Shown piece after piece: positions 35,101 to 46,888 of a DNA stretch of 64,000 nucleotides. Source of the stretch: Fasciolopsis buskii (lineage: Eukaryota; Platyhelminthes; Trematoda; Plagiorchiida; Fasciolidae). The notes under the pieces are model-generated. The model had not been told where the DNA came from, ran no database searches, and saw nothing but the letters and a program-made list of their open reading frames with translations. A program made the position numbers and the translations under genes. The stretch covers positions 255,031 through 319,030 of the forward strand of contig LUCM01001910.1 in NCBI GenBank assembly GCA_008360955.1, in the 5' to 3' direction. Positions within the stretch are counted from its first letter, which is position 1. Each line of letters begins with the position of its first letter.

Positions 35101-36600
35101 TTCTCATAAAAAAGCATGTTCTGTTTTCTTTCTTTCTACGTTCTCAGCCCTAGACTAAGCTAACACTTGCAATCCGTGAATCAACACTTGTCTCTCCGCC
35201 TTGAATAAACCCCTGCCAGCAACCACCACGACAAAACTGCATGGTGTCTACTTATCTGAGTATGGTTTGCTTAGCATATACAAGTCTAAAATTTTTACGT
35301 GTATAACAGATTTTACCGTTTTACATTCACCCAAACTCCTGCCACTAGTGTGCAACAATGAACTTCTCTTGCGGTCTCCCACAGCTGGTGCCTCTTCAAG
35401 GCTTCCAGTTCATTTCAGCTCCTATTCCAGATTCTGAAGCCATGGTGCCATTCTTTGATTTACTCCAACTTAAGCGTACCTTCTTATTTTCCACTAAGTG
35501 CACTAAAATTAGGGCATGCGCCGTATACTTGAAAGCCGGATGCAAACAAACGCCGAAGACTTCAACTAAAAAAACCATTACCTCAGTGAAAGTTACTTGT
35601 AAGCACTCAACTTTGCCCTCAGTCCAAAGTAAACATCCATTTTAATATCTGGGGAGACGACGCTTGGTTAAATGGATCGTCCAGATCCTCCTAATGACAA
35701 ACGTTGGCCGTTGGTGGAATGGCACATTTTGGTAAACCACATCTTCTGTTTTCACCGGAAAGGCGCCATTTTCCAGATTGGGAGTTAAGCGCACAGTCAG
35801 CCATTTCTGATGTATCTTAGCCAATCATTCCACCAATATTTTCTATGTTCCTTCCTGATATAACGGTTTGCACGTTTCATGACATTTATCCATCAAGACT
35901 TCAGTCACTTGGGTAAATGTGGTTGTCAGCTTCCCAGTCACTCCGTCAACTATAACCCTGAAACTTTTAAGGCGAAAGGAGTAACCTTCAATTTTGGCAA
36001 AGTATTAGACAAGGAAGTCACTTGCATGCTTCGTCATACCGGACGCACGCTTTGGCCGAAAAACAAATTCACTTTGCATCTGTTTCCCATGCATCTAGTG
36101 GGACCGGTGGCATAACCGACAACCTGCATGCTACTTGGTAAAAGTTACCTCCAACGGCTTTGCGCGGTTATACGTTTATCACCGTTAAATATTTCCAACG
36201 TTTGACAAATTTAGTTCCACGGAAACTGCTCACCACCGCACATTCCCACTACGAAACTGGACAAACCGAATAAAAGACCGATCGTTTGGCAGCTTCTAAA
36301 AGAATCCACTTCAAAAGGCCGTAATTTAGCGCAATCACAAACCCCACATTTGTCAGGATTTTCCTGTTTTCCTCAAAAATGCAACATCACAAAAGTTTTT
36401 GTTTTCTCAAGAAGCATAATCTCGCTTTCGTGTCATTTTTGCTTAATCTAAAACTGCGAGAGTTCGGTTTCGTTCAGTGTGCCCAAGAATATTGGCCTTA
36501 AGCCAATCCAGCGTCCAGATTGGTGTTGTCGGCCGTTGCCCGTGTCTCGCCACACGGCATGTGTTCTTTTGCTACAGAACGCAAGATAACGGGCGCAGTA
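35101..36600. other. no supported gene
   Basis: Frames at 35358-35645 and 35879-36115 on the plus strand are protein-like in places (NYNPETFKAKGVTFNFGKVL at the latter) but have no family match or paired splice signals. Confidence 0.35.
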
Positions 36601-36819
36601 TCAGATCCAACAGATACGTTTGAACTTTACTGTTTCAGCTCTGCATATGCTGCCGTCCCGCAGGGACCCAGAGTTATCTCAAATCTATGAACGTTATAAC
36701 TATTAACAGCACATTCTGGCGGTCTGTTCCATGGTGCAATCACTCAGTTGGTTCAGAATCTAGCTCCCACTTGAAGCCATATGTGACAGCGCCGTAGCCT
36801 TAAACTTTGTCTTCTGCTG

Positions 36820-36980
36820 CTCCTATCCGGTAGGAGTAAAAATTCTTCACGGTTTTTGCATGAACGAACCCTAACTGTTTTAAACGTCTCAATTAGATCA
36901 CCGCGCGTGCGTTCCTATCTGATAAAGGAAATGGCAGAGTCCAAGAGTCTCTCCTCATAGCTATATTCCTTCATCTAAAC
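36820..36980 (-). pseudogene. orphan RT C-terminus of another non-LTR element
   Basis: Minus-strand translation gives EYSYEERLLDSAISFIR, a stop, then ERTRGDLIETFKTVRVRSC. This matches the YEERL..L.L..L..RR.RGDLIE.FK.. signature at the C-terminus of many non-LTR RTs. It does not match the family-2 ends at 33-40 kb, so it is a separate fragment. It lies just outside the 3' tail of element B. Confidence 0.7.
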
Positions 36981-37103
36981 ATTTTCTTGGTGAGCAGCAT
37001 TGGAACCATTTCTAGGCAAGTTTATGCATTCGCAAGCACGAGGTTCAGGCTTCAACACAACGACCCGGGTGCGATGCTAATAGTAATGATAATAATAATA
37101 TTG

Positions 37104-39502
37104 TTTAGTTCTCGGTTTGCGAGAGGCATGCGCAAGGCAAGATCACATTTTTACATAGATGATGCACAGGAAATAGGAACAATATAAATCGAAGGGAGAG
37201 GACGTGAGAGCGATCTTAAGTAATTTGAAAGGTTTTTTGTTTTTGTATATTTCTTGACATAAGAGTCATGCGCAATGCGAGATCAAAATTGGGCAAAGAA
37301 GGCACAGTGCAGACACGGAAAACAGAAACAAAACATGCAGTGCAATGAGGGTTCGTTTACAAGATCATAACAGACAATGTAGTTTCCCGAGCACGGGGTT
37401 TCGAGTTTTAAATCAGAGCTAGATAATGGTTCGCAAAGATTTTTCTGTCACTGATTACCAGTCCTGCACTGCGAGTAATACTGTGTTTGAATGCAGTAAA
37501 GGTGCGTATAGCAGGTGCAAAATATTGCTGGAGGGCAATGGCTCTCGCCGCCTGTTGGCCGGGATCCTCGAAAATCAACAGAGTTTTATGTTGGAGATGA
37601 GGATCAATATGGATGTGACAATGGAATGGGGATGAGAGAAAACCAGACTGGATATTAAAAAAGGCAGTGTAAAACTCAAAAATTCTTAAAGCGCAGTCCA
37701 TTAAGCATGAAAAGCGGCGACAATGAACGGGAATTGTGCGATGGTAATACCAACACATGAGGTCTCTTTCAAGCAATTTTGAGTTCAAAAATTTCAGCTT
37801 GGTCTAGAGATGAAGGTGGCGTTGGAAAAGAAGAAGGAGAATCGGAGTCAAATGAGTCAATGTCTGGTGCACTCGTGTAAAGAACTGTTACCAGGAGCAT
37901 CGGTCTATTTCCAAATTCCGCAGATAAGAATAGAGGTTGATGACAAACGACGGTCTTCAGCTGTTTTCGGATGTCAGTATGCATTGTGAACGTCGGTTTA
38001 CATCAGATGCCAGTAAAAATGCAGTCCATTCGTGAGTCCGTTTTGTATGGATTTGTTAGAAGTATTTTGGGAAGGAGCAAGAGGAAGCCAGTATAAAGTG
38101 GTGCACGTGAACTTATGAGCTACAGTGTTGTTCACCACAACAGTGCTAATGGGTGGGGCTGACCGAGGGCTGGCCACCCAACTTGAAAAACACCGTTTGA
38201 GGTTGACCGCCGAAGGTGTAATCCGCCAACCTAGTTGCACCTGCACACCGCTGCAGCCGAGTTGCCCGCCCGATGTGCGCCGGCCAAAGCGGTGGATATG
38301 ACCGCGCCCAGCACTACTGTGGTAACGTCGGCGTACTCCTGGTGTGGTGGGAGGAATTCAAGCATGCTATTGTAAGGAAGATATCGTCTTTCTAGGATCA
38401 GATAATCGTCAGAGCATGGGTAAGTTTTTCCATCCAAACAGGACTATAAGGCCTGTAAAAGAGAAAAAAGGACGGAGGGCAGTCCGGCCAGATTAAAAAG
38501 CGATCAAACTTACAAGTGGCTCAGAGAAGAAAGTTACTAGGGCGCATAGTGCGATTCAAAATATATGGACGTTGGCTGAGGGATCCGGGTTTTCCTTTTT
38601 ATATACATATATATATATTTAAATAGGTGGGCCGGCCAATCTAGTGTGTGGATCGTCCGCGCTATGAGTAAACAGAATGAACCGGTATTTGGTAGGATTG
38701 TCTACACTGTGAGTAAGGAGAATGAGCCGGTATTTAATAGGACGGACGGGGAGTAACTGCTGCTGATATAAATAATGATCGAACTACAAAGACGGATGCA
38801 CCAGGGATTGACTAAATTTCTCTTGGTAATCAAGGATTATATGTCGCTCTAGGAGGCCGTGCCTTTCGAAACAAGAAATGGTCAGGAGCCAGTGGGTATG
38901 GTAGATGTAAACGGTCAATTTGGGGAGGGAAGGTACCACATAGGACTCTTTATTCGTGGCGACAGTTTGAGGTCTGAATTCACCACAATGGACAGATATC
39001 GATGAGGCGTGAGAAATAAAGAACCCAAGACGTTTGCCTTATTTCATATGGAGGGTATCGTTTCGGTTCGCCAGAAACAAGATGATTTCTGCGGGCCAGA
39101 GTCATTTGCATGAAGAGAAGAGTTAATGATAAGTACGGATAAGGATGATAGTGAATGCTTTTAGAAGACGGTTGCAGGTTATGGTTGCCACATCGTGTTG
39201 GCAACGGTGTAGGAATTAGTAAGATGAGTGGATAGGAGAGGGCTGTGGGTGAGCTACGCTATACGCAATTAGAACGATAAGGTTTATGAATATAAAGTCA
39301 GACTATTTAGCGATAGGCACCATTTTTTCAGGCAAGGGAATGGTGAGATGCATCCAATGCGGAATTGCACGTAACAAAGTAGCATGCGCTGGTGTCGGAG
39401 CTCTGTTTGACGTGGAAGAGACTAGGTTGATTCCTAATGACATTATTAGAGAGATTTACTTTCCTTTCCGCAATGAACGAAAAGGTGAAATCAATGCATT
39501 TT
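37104..39502 (-). mobile_element. 3' untranslated region of element B
   Basis: About 2.4 kb between the RT stop and the 3' tail. Parts recur in J (31.1 kb) and H (57.5-57.9 kb). A second, partial copy of the terminal GCATGCGCAAGGCAAGATCA-like block lies at about 37255-37290, and a 45-bp tandem duplication at 38656-38745. Confidence 0.6.
38656..38745. repeat. 45-bp tandem duplication
   Basis: Units 38656-38700 and 38701-38745 align without gaps over 45 bp, matching at 34 positions by my count, including ATGAGTAA/GTGAGTAA and CCGGTATTT. They lie in the 3' untranslated part of element B next to a TATA-rich stretch. Confidence 0.8.
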
Positions 39503-40700
39503 TCAGAAGCCCCATTCAGTTTCATATACTCGATCCTCAAGTGAGCATGGGTGGTATAGATTAATGAGAAGGGGTATAGTAACTACTTTATGTACTTCGT
39601 TTTTAAATGCAATAGATGATGGTGACAGAATGCGCAACTGATGGAGGAGTTTATACCATATGGACGAATATCTAACAATAAAGAAGTTGGCTCTAACGGA
39701 AGTCCTTGGAATAGGGGGATTTATAATAGGATCCGAATTTCGGAGGGAGTACGGCAGTGGGTTTCTAACACGAGGTGCAGAGACGCATCTGTCCCCCGTG
39801 ATAATATTGTTAAAGGGTACCAGGTTTACTCTTATGCGTCGGAGCCAAAAGGGATCTAATTTCAGCGACTCACAGCGTTTCATGTAATTTAGGCTTGTAG
39901 AGTAGCCAATTAACTGCTCGGTAAATGCACGCTGGACGTTTTCAATTGCAACTCTGTCACACTGCCTCATGTTAGAGCAGACTAGAGATAAATACTCCTG
40001 AACGGGTCGGACGTGGGTCCTAAAAAGATGTAGTTTGCTTTCGTTCAATTTTAGAGTTCGTTGTAACAGCCCCATTAATTTATTTGCTTTTGCCACTTGT
40101 GCGAGACCATGCTCCAAGAAGTTTAAGGTGCGGGAATAATTTAGGCCTAGGTCCCGAACTTGGCAGTTAACGGGGATGGTTTGGGTTCCATGGTTGAACT
40201 CTCTTGAGGGTATAACGCTTTTGTACCCCATGACGCTGCTTTCTTCAGCGGAAAATTTCATCATCCAGTCGTTTGCCCAGGAGTTGAGTGACGCCAATTC
40301 CTGTGATATGTGACGTATGGTGGATTCTAAAGCTTCAGGGCGAAAGGTGTATACAATTTTGATATCGTCTGCGAAGAGAAGCGGAGTGCCCTTTCGAATA
40401 ACATCGAAGACATCATTAGCGTACAACATGAAGAGCAGAGGGCCCAGGACGCTGCCTTGGATCACACCGCTGGACACTAATCTAGGTTCAGCTATTAAGC
40501 CATTTATTTGCACTATCTGCTTTCTAAATGACAAATAAGATGAAAACCACGACAGCACTGGATCAACAATACTGTAGGATGCCATTTTACTTGGCAACCT
40601 AAAGTGGGATACCCTGTCGAAAGCTTTCGTCATGTCTAAAAGATTACTATAACTGATCGCCCAGTACTCAAGGCCTCGGTGATAGTGTTCAGGCAGTCAG
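39503..40700 (-). pseudogene. reverse transcriptase of element B
   Basis: The 376-codon frame 39503-40633 is the longest in the window. It starts MTKAFDRVSHFRLPSK (palm A), with SGVIQGSVLGPLLFMLYAND (palm B), an intact FADD (FADDI at 40361-40375), WMMKFSAEESSVMGYKS, RTHVRPVQEYLSLVCSNMRQ, and a C-terminal APRVRNPLPYSLR ... FKNEVHKVVTIPLLINLYHP. Upstream fingers sequence at 40634-41000 is in other frames. The catalytic motif is intact, but the protein cannot be made whole. Confidence 0.9.
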
Positions 40701-41660
40701 TCATGCAAGTAGCGCAGGATTTCATACGAAAGAAGCCAAGCTGGCCATGGTCAATAAGTTTATGTTCTAGAAGGTAGGCCATAAGAGTATTCTTAATCAG
40801 GCGCTCCAAGATCCTGGAAACTATAGAGATGTGGTTTATTGGGCGATAGTTTGTGGGGTCATAGCGTGTGCCCTTTTAGTGAGCGGGTATAATCGCAGAG
40901 GTTTTCCACTGTGACGGGAGGGTGCGGCACTGAATGGATAAGTTGAAGATGTTTGGTGACAAAAATGGGATATTGCTACCATCTAATGCAGAGGCAGCCT
41001 GAGGCAATGAATCAGGTCCAGAGAGTATCCAATTTTGGTTTTACCCACATCTGGCCTACGTCCCTCGGAAGAAATACAACCTTTGAGTACGACTCTGTAG
41101 TTAAGTGAGATTGGCATGGGGTAGAAGGATTGTTATCGTTTACCAGAGCAGTTGCAAAGAATTCACCGAAAGATTCTGCAACCTGCTGTGGGTTGTTTAT
41201 CTAAATGTTGTTCTGAATGATGTACGGGACTTGAGTAGCTGAGGACACAGAGTTAGTTCTGCGTTTAAGCAGTTTTGCCGGTGCTGCGTTTGGGTTTGGC
41301 TGGTTTAGAGCTTGCAGCTCCTAATCTTTGCTTCTGGGGTCCAGTAATGTTTTAATGTTTTAAGTTAATTGACTCATTTGTAGGAACAATGAAACTTTTC
41401 TGGTCATAGAAAAGGCCCGCTGGAAATTAACGAGCTTACAGTTTATTCGGTCACGATACGTTCTTTTGAGCGGTATGCTTAGCGTGTGGGACGGAGTAAT
41501 GGCTTCAAGGCACTTGTGCAGGTTGGAACAGAACTGATCAGCGGCCGGTTGTACTTCTGTTGATAGAAAAATGCGTCCTAGTTTGAATTACGAACTAGGG
41601 TAGGTAGGTGATTCCAGTCAGCTCTAAAATATGACCTTAGGTTAAGTAAGACGTACCTAT

Positions 41661-42290
41661 TCAGGGGGGCAATGTAAATGGACAGCTAACAGGCAAATGA
41701 TCACACCCAGGTAGACTAGATTCAGTGGACATTTGAAAGTTAGTTAAGCCTGTGGTGGATATCAAGTCAATAACATTGAGTTTTCGTGTTGGATTAGTTA
41801 CGTGTTGGGTCCAGCCACGAAGGATGCTTTTAAGGAAAGGGAGCAAGTAATCTGTGGCGGAAAGCGTGGACCAGCATATGCTAGGTTCATTGAAATCTTC
41901 AGCGAGAAGCTTGGGACTTGGTAGGTCAGAAGCAGTCTTCATTTGTTGTGGTATCAACAGAAAGTCGTTTGGACAAGAACTAGGGGGGCGGTAGATGCAT
42001 CCAACAAGAAGGCTTCATTGCCCACCTCAGCTGTAATCCATACGCAATCTTGGATTGTTTCCATGGTATCCCGCCACAAAGTAGGTGGTACAGATTCACT
42101 GACTTAGATAAGGCAGGCATCTCCACGCCGGGCTTCACGGCTTCTCCTGAGGGATCTATAGCCGAGAATTATTATGGCATTGTCAGGAGTATGGTTATTG
42201 AGCAACGTCTCGGTGATAAGTATGAAACCAAAGTTCGACGAGAGTGTGAGAAGACGGATATATTTAATTTTCTTTAGCATGGGCATGCAT
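41661..42290 (-). pseudogene. APE-type endonuclease of element B
   Basis: 42104-42286 gives FILITETLLNNHTPDNAIII, then GYRSLRRSREARRGD, covering the catalytic TE motif and the basic loop. 41661-41957 gives AEDFNEPSICW (family GDFN..I.W, glycine changed), RGWTQHVTNPTRKLNVIDLI and PGCDHLPV (family SDH with serine changed to cysteine). The two frames are separated by a break. Changes at GDFN and SDH imply loss of nicking activity. Confidence 0.85.
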
Positions 42291-43715
42291 TTACCAATAG
42301 TAGCCGAAATTTTCCTGAAGAGCCCTTTCCACTGATTGGTGTCATGGCAAATGGAGCTCGGTTTCTTGTTTGTTGACCGTTTTGGGGAGAGTCAACTTTC
42401 TTAGTTTCAACCAATTTTGTTTCATCCGGGGCCTCCTTTATCTGGAAGAGTGTTGCATCATTTGAATGAGGAATCGTCGGCCCAGGGCAACATGACTGGA
42501 AGCGGACGGTGGATGACCAGTCGGGTGAGTTTGGCATGACTTCTGGTGGGTTGTTCACTCGCGGGCCGGAAGAATGTAATCCGTCCACGTTGCATCCACT
42601 CACACGGGACATTTCTGACGTGGTCATGTCTGTCATCGCACATTCAGTTAGATAGGGAGAGTAGGGTGGGCCAATGGCATGGGAGGTAGTTTAAGGAGAA
42701 AGAAGGGTTTCGCAGAAAAGGCACAGGGTTGTGAAATGGGGGCTTTGTTAGTGTATATGGAAGACACCGGTGATCAGGGGTACCGGTAAACTTGATCTAT
42801 AGTTCACATGGTTCCCGGGTTTGAAATACACTTTGTTCCGTTGTATGTTGGGTGGCATCCATTTAGTTTGCTGTGGGGCCGGGGGCAGCGGGATGGAGTG
42901 GTATCTGACGATATTCCTAGAGGGTGGAGGGGAGGGACGAGTTCGAATGAATAGTTGTCCATATAAGGGAAACTGGGTAGCTGTTTCGGGGTGTGAAGAG
43001 TGGAAAGCAGAGGACATGAAGGATCTAGTCTGTCTTCGAAAGCTCGGTGCGTACGAAGTTCCAGGGGTTGTTGGTTTATTTACCAAAGTGATGCTGAAAT
43101 TTGGGTCAGCTTTTCTTAGTTGTGTAATACGAGGTGCGTGTTATGGCCTTTTGGGCGTAGTGAGCACCGGTAGCGTCGCTTTTGGCGACAAATTTGAGGT
43201 GCAGTGGGTGGGTTGGGGCCTAGGGACAAGGGGAACAATAGGACCAGCTTTTGGGGCTGGCGGTTTGAATAAGCAGACTGGATGCTCTAACCACACTGAC
43301 CATCTCATTTGCAGATTTCCGCTGGGATTTTAAAGATGGGATTGTAGATGACTGCAGTGGGAACTTGCACCCTGGGGTAGATGGTTCAAGGTGCAATTTC
43401 TTACATGGAGGTTGGATGGGAGGTGAGGAGATTGACTCATCTGAGTCAATTTCATGTTTAAGAGTGAGTTTTCGGGTTTGTGATCGTGAACATGGGCTCG
43501 GTGGCGTAGGAGGATAGCAGGGTGACTTAATGGTTTGCACGCTGGGGGAGGCGGGGATGCTCCTTTTTTGGAAACCAAGTGTTTCACGTTGGAGCGATGT
43601 TTTGTCCTCCACAATCTTTATAGATTTGCACAGGGTGTTTACAGCCTGATGCTTCAAATGTTACCCATCTCCTCTTTCAAGTCCCTGTTACTCGCTTCAT
43701 CTTTGGACGCCGCCA
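42290..43715 (-). pseudogene. N-terminal (ORF1-like) region of element B
   Basis: It begins MAASKDEASNRDLKEEMGN and then shifts frame near 43665 into KHQAVNTLCKSIKIVEDKTS (43220-43657). Further frame segments lie at 42748-43086 and 42274-42636. Composition is proline/serine/lysine-rich with no zinc knuckle that I can see. In such elements this region usually binds element RNA, but here that is inferred from position only. It runs into the endonuclease start (KFRLLLVNACP, about 42290-42325). Confidence 0.6.
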
Positions 43716-43789
43716 TGGTGGGCGAAAATTTCTTTCAATGAACATAAGAAGGGCAAAATCCTTCGTCAGTCAGATTAGCCCTTAATTAA

Positions 43790-45300
43790 TGACCGTTCAG
43801 CTTCCTCCTGCGGTCGGAAGTTCGTTTTCTATTGGCCATGGTGACTATGCCACAGCCCTATTCATTCTTCAGACTCATCGGCCGGTCGTAACACGTGACA
43901 GCGACTCTAGCTGGCGGTGCATCGAGCACTGGACGTGCAAACTTAACCACCATATGGTCACTTTTGATTAGGGTCTTCTTGGCTGCTAGCTTTCTGATGT
44001 TCCATTAATGCCCGGCGACCAAGCCTAGCAACGAGGGACGTTGCTTTACTTCAGGCTCCAGATCCTCTCTCATTTGTTGGATCACACCATGTAAGGTCAA
44101 CCAGTGCAGAACAGTCACCCCTGGAGTTCCTCTTGAGGAACTTCCGTTCTTAAGCTTGATGCCCGAAAATTTGCATTTCCCAAACACTGCGAATTTCTTA
44201 GTTCGACCCGACACCACTTGCACCAGGTCCAATAGTTCAATATCTTTCTCGATACTCACGGTTGGGGTTCTGTAAAAGCAGATAATATATGCCGTTTAAT
44301 TTAAAATCCCAACGAGGCATGAGGTCCAGTGTATTGCGAGCGGCATCCCCAGTTTGTGAGATCCTGATGAAAAAATATGACTACTCCGCCTCCTTTTGCA
44401 CCGCTCATTGTATCTTGTTTTTATGTTACGTGCATCTTCGTACGCATTGACTCAAAACCATTGTCGCACCAGATTTCCGCGATAGCGATTACGTCAGATT
44501 CCGCGGTCGTCATAGCCAACACCAACGCCTTAAGCGCCGGGGTACCACATCCATGGTTCGGTTACAAGCCTTTCGTGCTCGAATACTGCGATTGCAGCAC
44601 ATTCTTCTGTGCTATCCTCAGATGCACTGCGGGATCATCTAGATTGTTTCCTGGATGTAACTCCTGTGGCTATCCCCCCCGGTTCCCGAAATCAAAATCA
44701 CCCCGATCTATTCAGTTGTCCATCGGAACTACGTTTGCTTCTCAGTTCATGGGAGAAGTATTTGCAACGTCTACCCAGCACTCACCCCTGGTTACTTCAC
44801 AATGGTGGATCTCCGCGATTGGTCTTATTTGTTTTACTGCCGTGCTCAAACTACAATTGTTTCCTCAAAAGTTTCGGCCTCCGATGCAAACGTACACTTG
44901 TAACAGCTTTCGTCTTGCTCTCTTTCTTGACTTTTGGACCAATTTGGTTGTTGCGCTACCGCGCTCGCTTGGGAAGACAACAGATCTCGCCAATATGCAG
45001 TCGGAATTCTTACTGAAACAGACCTTGGATTGTCTGCTTGCCAAACCCTCCATGGGCCCACTCAGTGGCGCTTCACAACAGGATCCGCTGCAGGCAGGCC
45101 AACAATCCCGAATATATTCATGACATGTAGCCTACTCCTTTTTCCGGCCTTGTCTTTTTTAGCCACGTGGTCAAGGCAGTTATGCGGCATCAATCTTCCG
45201 TTATTACCCATTGGCCTCCGTCTTCCGCATACCATAGGCCTCTGCCTCCAGTTGCTTTACTACCTCCTTTGCAGCCGTGAGGTCTGCCATGGAATCAGGT
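43790..45300 (-). mobile_element. fragment E, 5' part of a non-LTR element (leader and endonuclease)
   Basis: On the minus strand, a start in context CCATGG at about 45290-45292 begins MADLTAAKEVVKQLEAEAYG, a short ORF1-like frame. Downstream, 44340-44560 gives AESDVIAIAEIWCDNGF and AKGGGVVIFFHQDL. 44005-44259 gives GKCKFSGIK in place of GDFN..I.W and HGVIQQMREDL. An SDHMVVKF motif follows at about 43930-43960. The RT is missing: the sequence stops about 50-75 bp before element B begins. A 248-codon plus-strand frame over it (44377-45123) is antisense. Confidence 0.65.
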
Positions 45301-45691
45301 TCATTTGGTATTCTCATGCCCTTTTTTGCTCTTTTTGTCTGCAAGTTTGACTTGTTTCGCCTCAGTTTTCAAGACCAGGGAATTTGTCCTCCGGCCAAAA
45401 CTGTCTCGGGGACTTTAAGTTATGAATCTACTATCGGCGGCGGCAGCATCAAATCAGTCCCGGAGCATTCAAGTGCACTCGCCTGCCAGTGTAATGTAAT
45501 ATTCACAACTCCATTCCAAATAGTTAATGTTAAACCATTTTTTTCCAAGTCCAGATCAATTTTTGTGGTAGCAGACTAAGTACGGATACCAGTAGATTCC
45601 GTTTTCCACGATGCCGGCACAGGGACCTACACCTCAGATACCCGTCGAATAGTCTCAGACCGCGTTCATGCTCGCCCACCTAGCAAAATAA

Positions 45692-46030
45692 ATCGGCCGT
45701 TGGCTGGAGTTGAGGGACAAACTCATTCAAATTCGCAGCATATGGCGGAGTTTGTGCGCTCTTATTAGGCTTGGAAATATTATCGGCAAATTACGCAAAA
45801 TAACAGTCGATTCTGGTGTCAGTGTACACTATAGTGACGTCAAAGCATGCGACTTTTAAAAATTCCTTGAAGACAGCCTCAAAGTCATGAAGTCAAACAA
45901 CGCTGTCGTTGCCATTGCAACAAAAACTGGGCATGATTGCTGGGATGATTTGCTTGCCGAATTAACGCTGGTCAATACATGCAATCAGGTTGAGAGTTTG
46001 ATCAAAACAAATGCCAGTCGCCGCTGTTAG
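45692..46030 (+). pseudogene. 113-codon block with one internal stop, helical, unidentified
   Basis: The frame reads IGRWLELRDKLIQIRSIWRS, then CALIRLGNIIGKLRKITVDS, has TAA at 45857-45859, then KFLEDSLKVMKSNNAVVAIA and LLAELTLVNTCNQVESLIKT, to TAG at 46028-46030. The heptad-like leucine spacing and conserved W resemble spectrin-type helical repeats, but that is only an impression. The internal stop points to a pseudo-exon. It could also be a piece of the endonuclease-upstream part of an element. Confidence 0.3.
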
Positions 46031-46189
46031 GGACTCCGCACTCGAGAGGCACACTCTGCGCACACGGTAGCTGCATATGCGTTGAAAGTAATAGTCGGAA
46101 TGTTCCGTGTCAGCCACTTTCCCGGCGGTTTCAGTTCTTTGCCAAAAACAAGTTTTGCGGTGCACCTTTGGATGTTGGCTCTTGAGGAA

Positions 46190-46888
46190 CTATAATGGCG
46201 TGGAGTTACCGGTGCTGCTTTGCACCGATCGGATCTTCCGTGAGTTCTGAAACCCGCTTTGAGTTGTCGACAGAAGGGGCCCACTAGAACCCTGGTTCTG
46301 TCCTCTCTCCACACCGCGCACATCAATAATAAAAGAGAACATGCTGGATGCACGCTCTTCCCCATGGTTGACCTGGCGATAAAACAACAACTTAATGACT
46401 TGTTTCTCATTCTGCAAGATGTAGATATGCCAATTTTGCCGTAGAAGCTGACATTCCAAAATAACCAGGCCAAAAGATCGATCTGTTGGCGCCAGCAGAT
46501 ATTCGAGTTTATAGGTGTGACTGCGCAAAGCTTGCAGCGTGGAAGTGGTTACTACGGGTGTCGTGCGCAGATGCAGTACCAACGGGCTGGGTTGGACTTC
46601 TTCATACTTAGGATCGCCGGCACTATGAACGCATTTTTGCACACATTCAACCCTCTCCAGAAGGCAGACAGGAGTGTGGTGAGGCGAGCAGTCGTAGGTC
46701 ACAAACGATACTTGGAGTCCGGGGTAATGGTGAAATCGACGAGACAAGTAGATGAACGGAGCACAGTATTTCTGAAGCAGGCTTGCTTGTGGAAGTGTTT
46801 CCGGGTCCGTAGCTTCTAACCACGGAAAAGCAAAACTGATTGCAGAGAACATTTGCGCTAATCCACCAGGTCTGTCCCTCCTGAGCAC
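46190..46888 (-). CDS. unidentified 232-codon ORF
   Basis: This minus-strand frame is open for 232 codons from MLRRDRPGGLAQMFSAISFA. It contains a leucine/histidine-rich middle and a segment TDRSFGLVILECQLLRQNWH followed by IYILQNEKQVIKLLFYRQVN that looks like folded-protein sequence. A second minus-strand frame (46027-46473) overlaps in another frame. No family was recognised. It lies upstream of plus-strand element D and might be antisense to its degraded endonuclease, although I could not align it. Confidence 0.35.
   Translation of the reverse strand: MLRRDRPGGLAQMFSAISFAFPWLEATDPETLPQASLLQKYCAPFIYLSRRFHHYPGLQVSFVTYDCSPHHTPVCLLERVECVQKCVHSAGDPKYEEVQPSPLVLHLRTTPVVTTSTLQALRSHTYKLEYLLAPTDRSFGLVILECQLLRQNWHIYILQNEKQVIKLLFYRQVNHGEERASSMFSFIIDVRGVERGQNQGSSGPLLSTTQSGFQNSRKIRSVQSSTGNSTPL

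Larger units (their letters stand above)
37080..43740 (-). mobile_element. non-LTR retrotransposon B (family 2), near full length but broken
   Basis: The longest element in the window, about 6.6 kb. Minus-strand order: start codon at 43713-43715 in a GCCCACCATGG context, an N-terminal coding region rich in proline and serine, APE-like endonuclease, linker, 376-codon RT frame, about 2.4 kb of 3' untranslated region, a CTCTCGCAAACCGAG block and an ATTATTATTATC tail at about 37080-37103. The same 3' block and tail end element C. Stops and frameshifts occur in every domain except the RT C-terminal half. Confidence 0.85.

Noticed and set aside
39641..39887. plus-strand ORFs over the B RT
   Set aside because: They are antisense shadows of the 376-codon RT frame. 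The related plus-strand frame at 58160-58501 is the same shadow in copy H.
44377..45123. 248-codon plus-strand ORF
   Set aside because: It is antisense to the endonuclease remnant of element E (AESDVIAIAEIW and GGGVVIFF on the minus strand) and shows no motif of its own.
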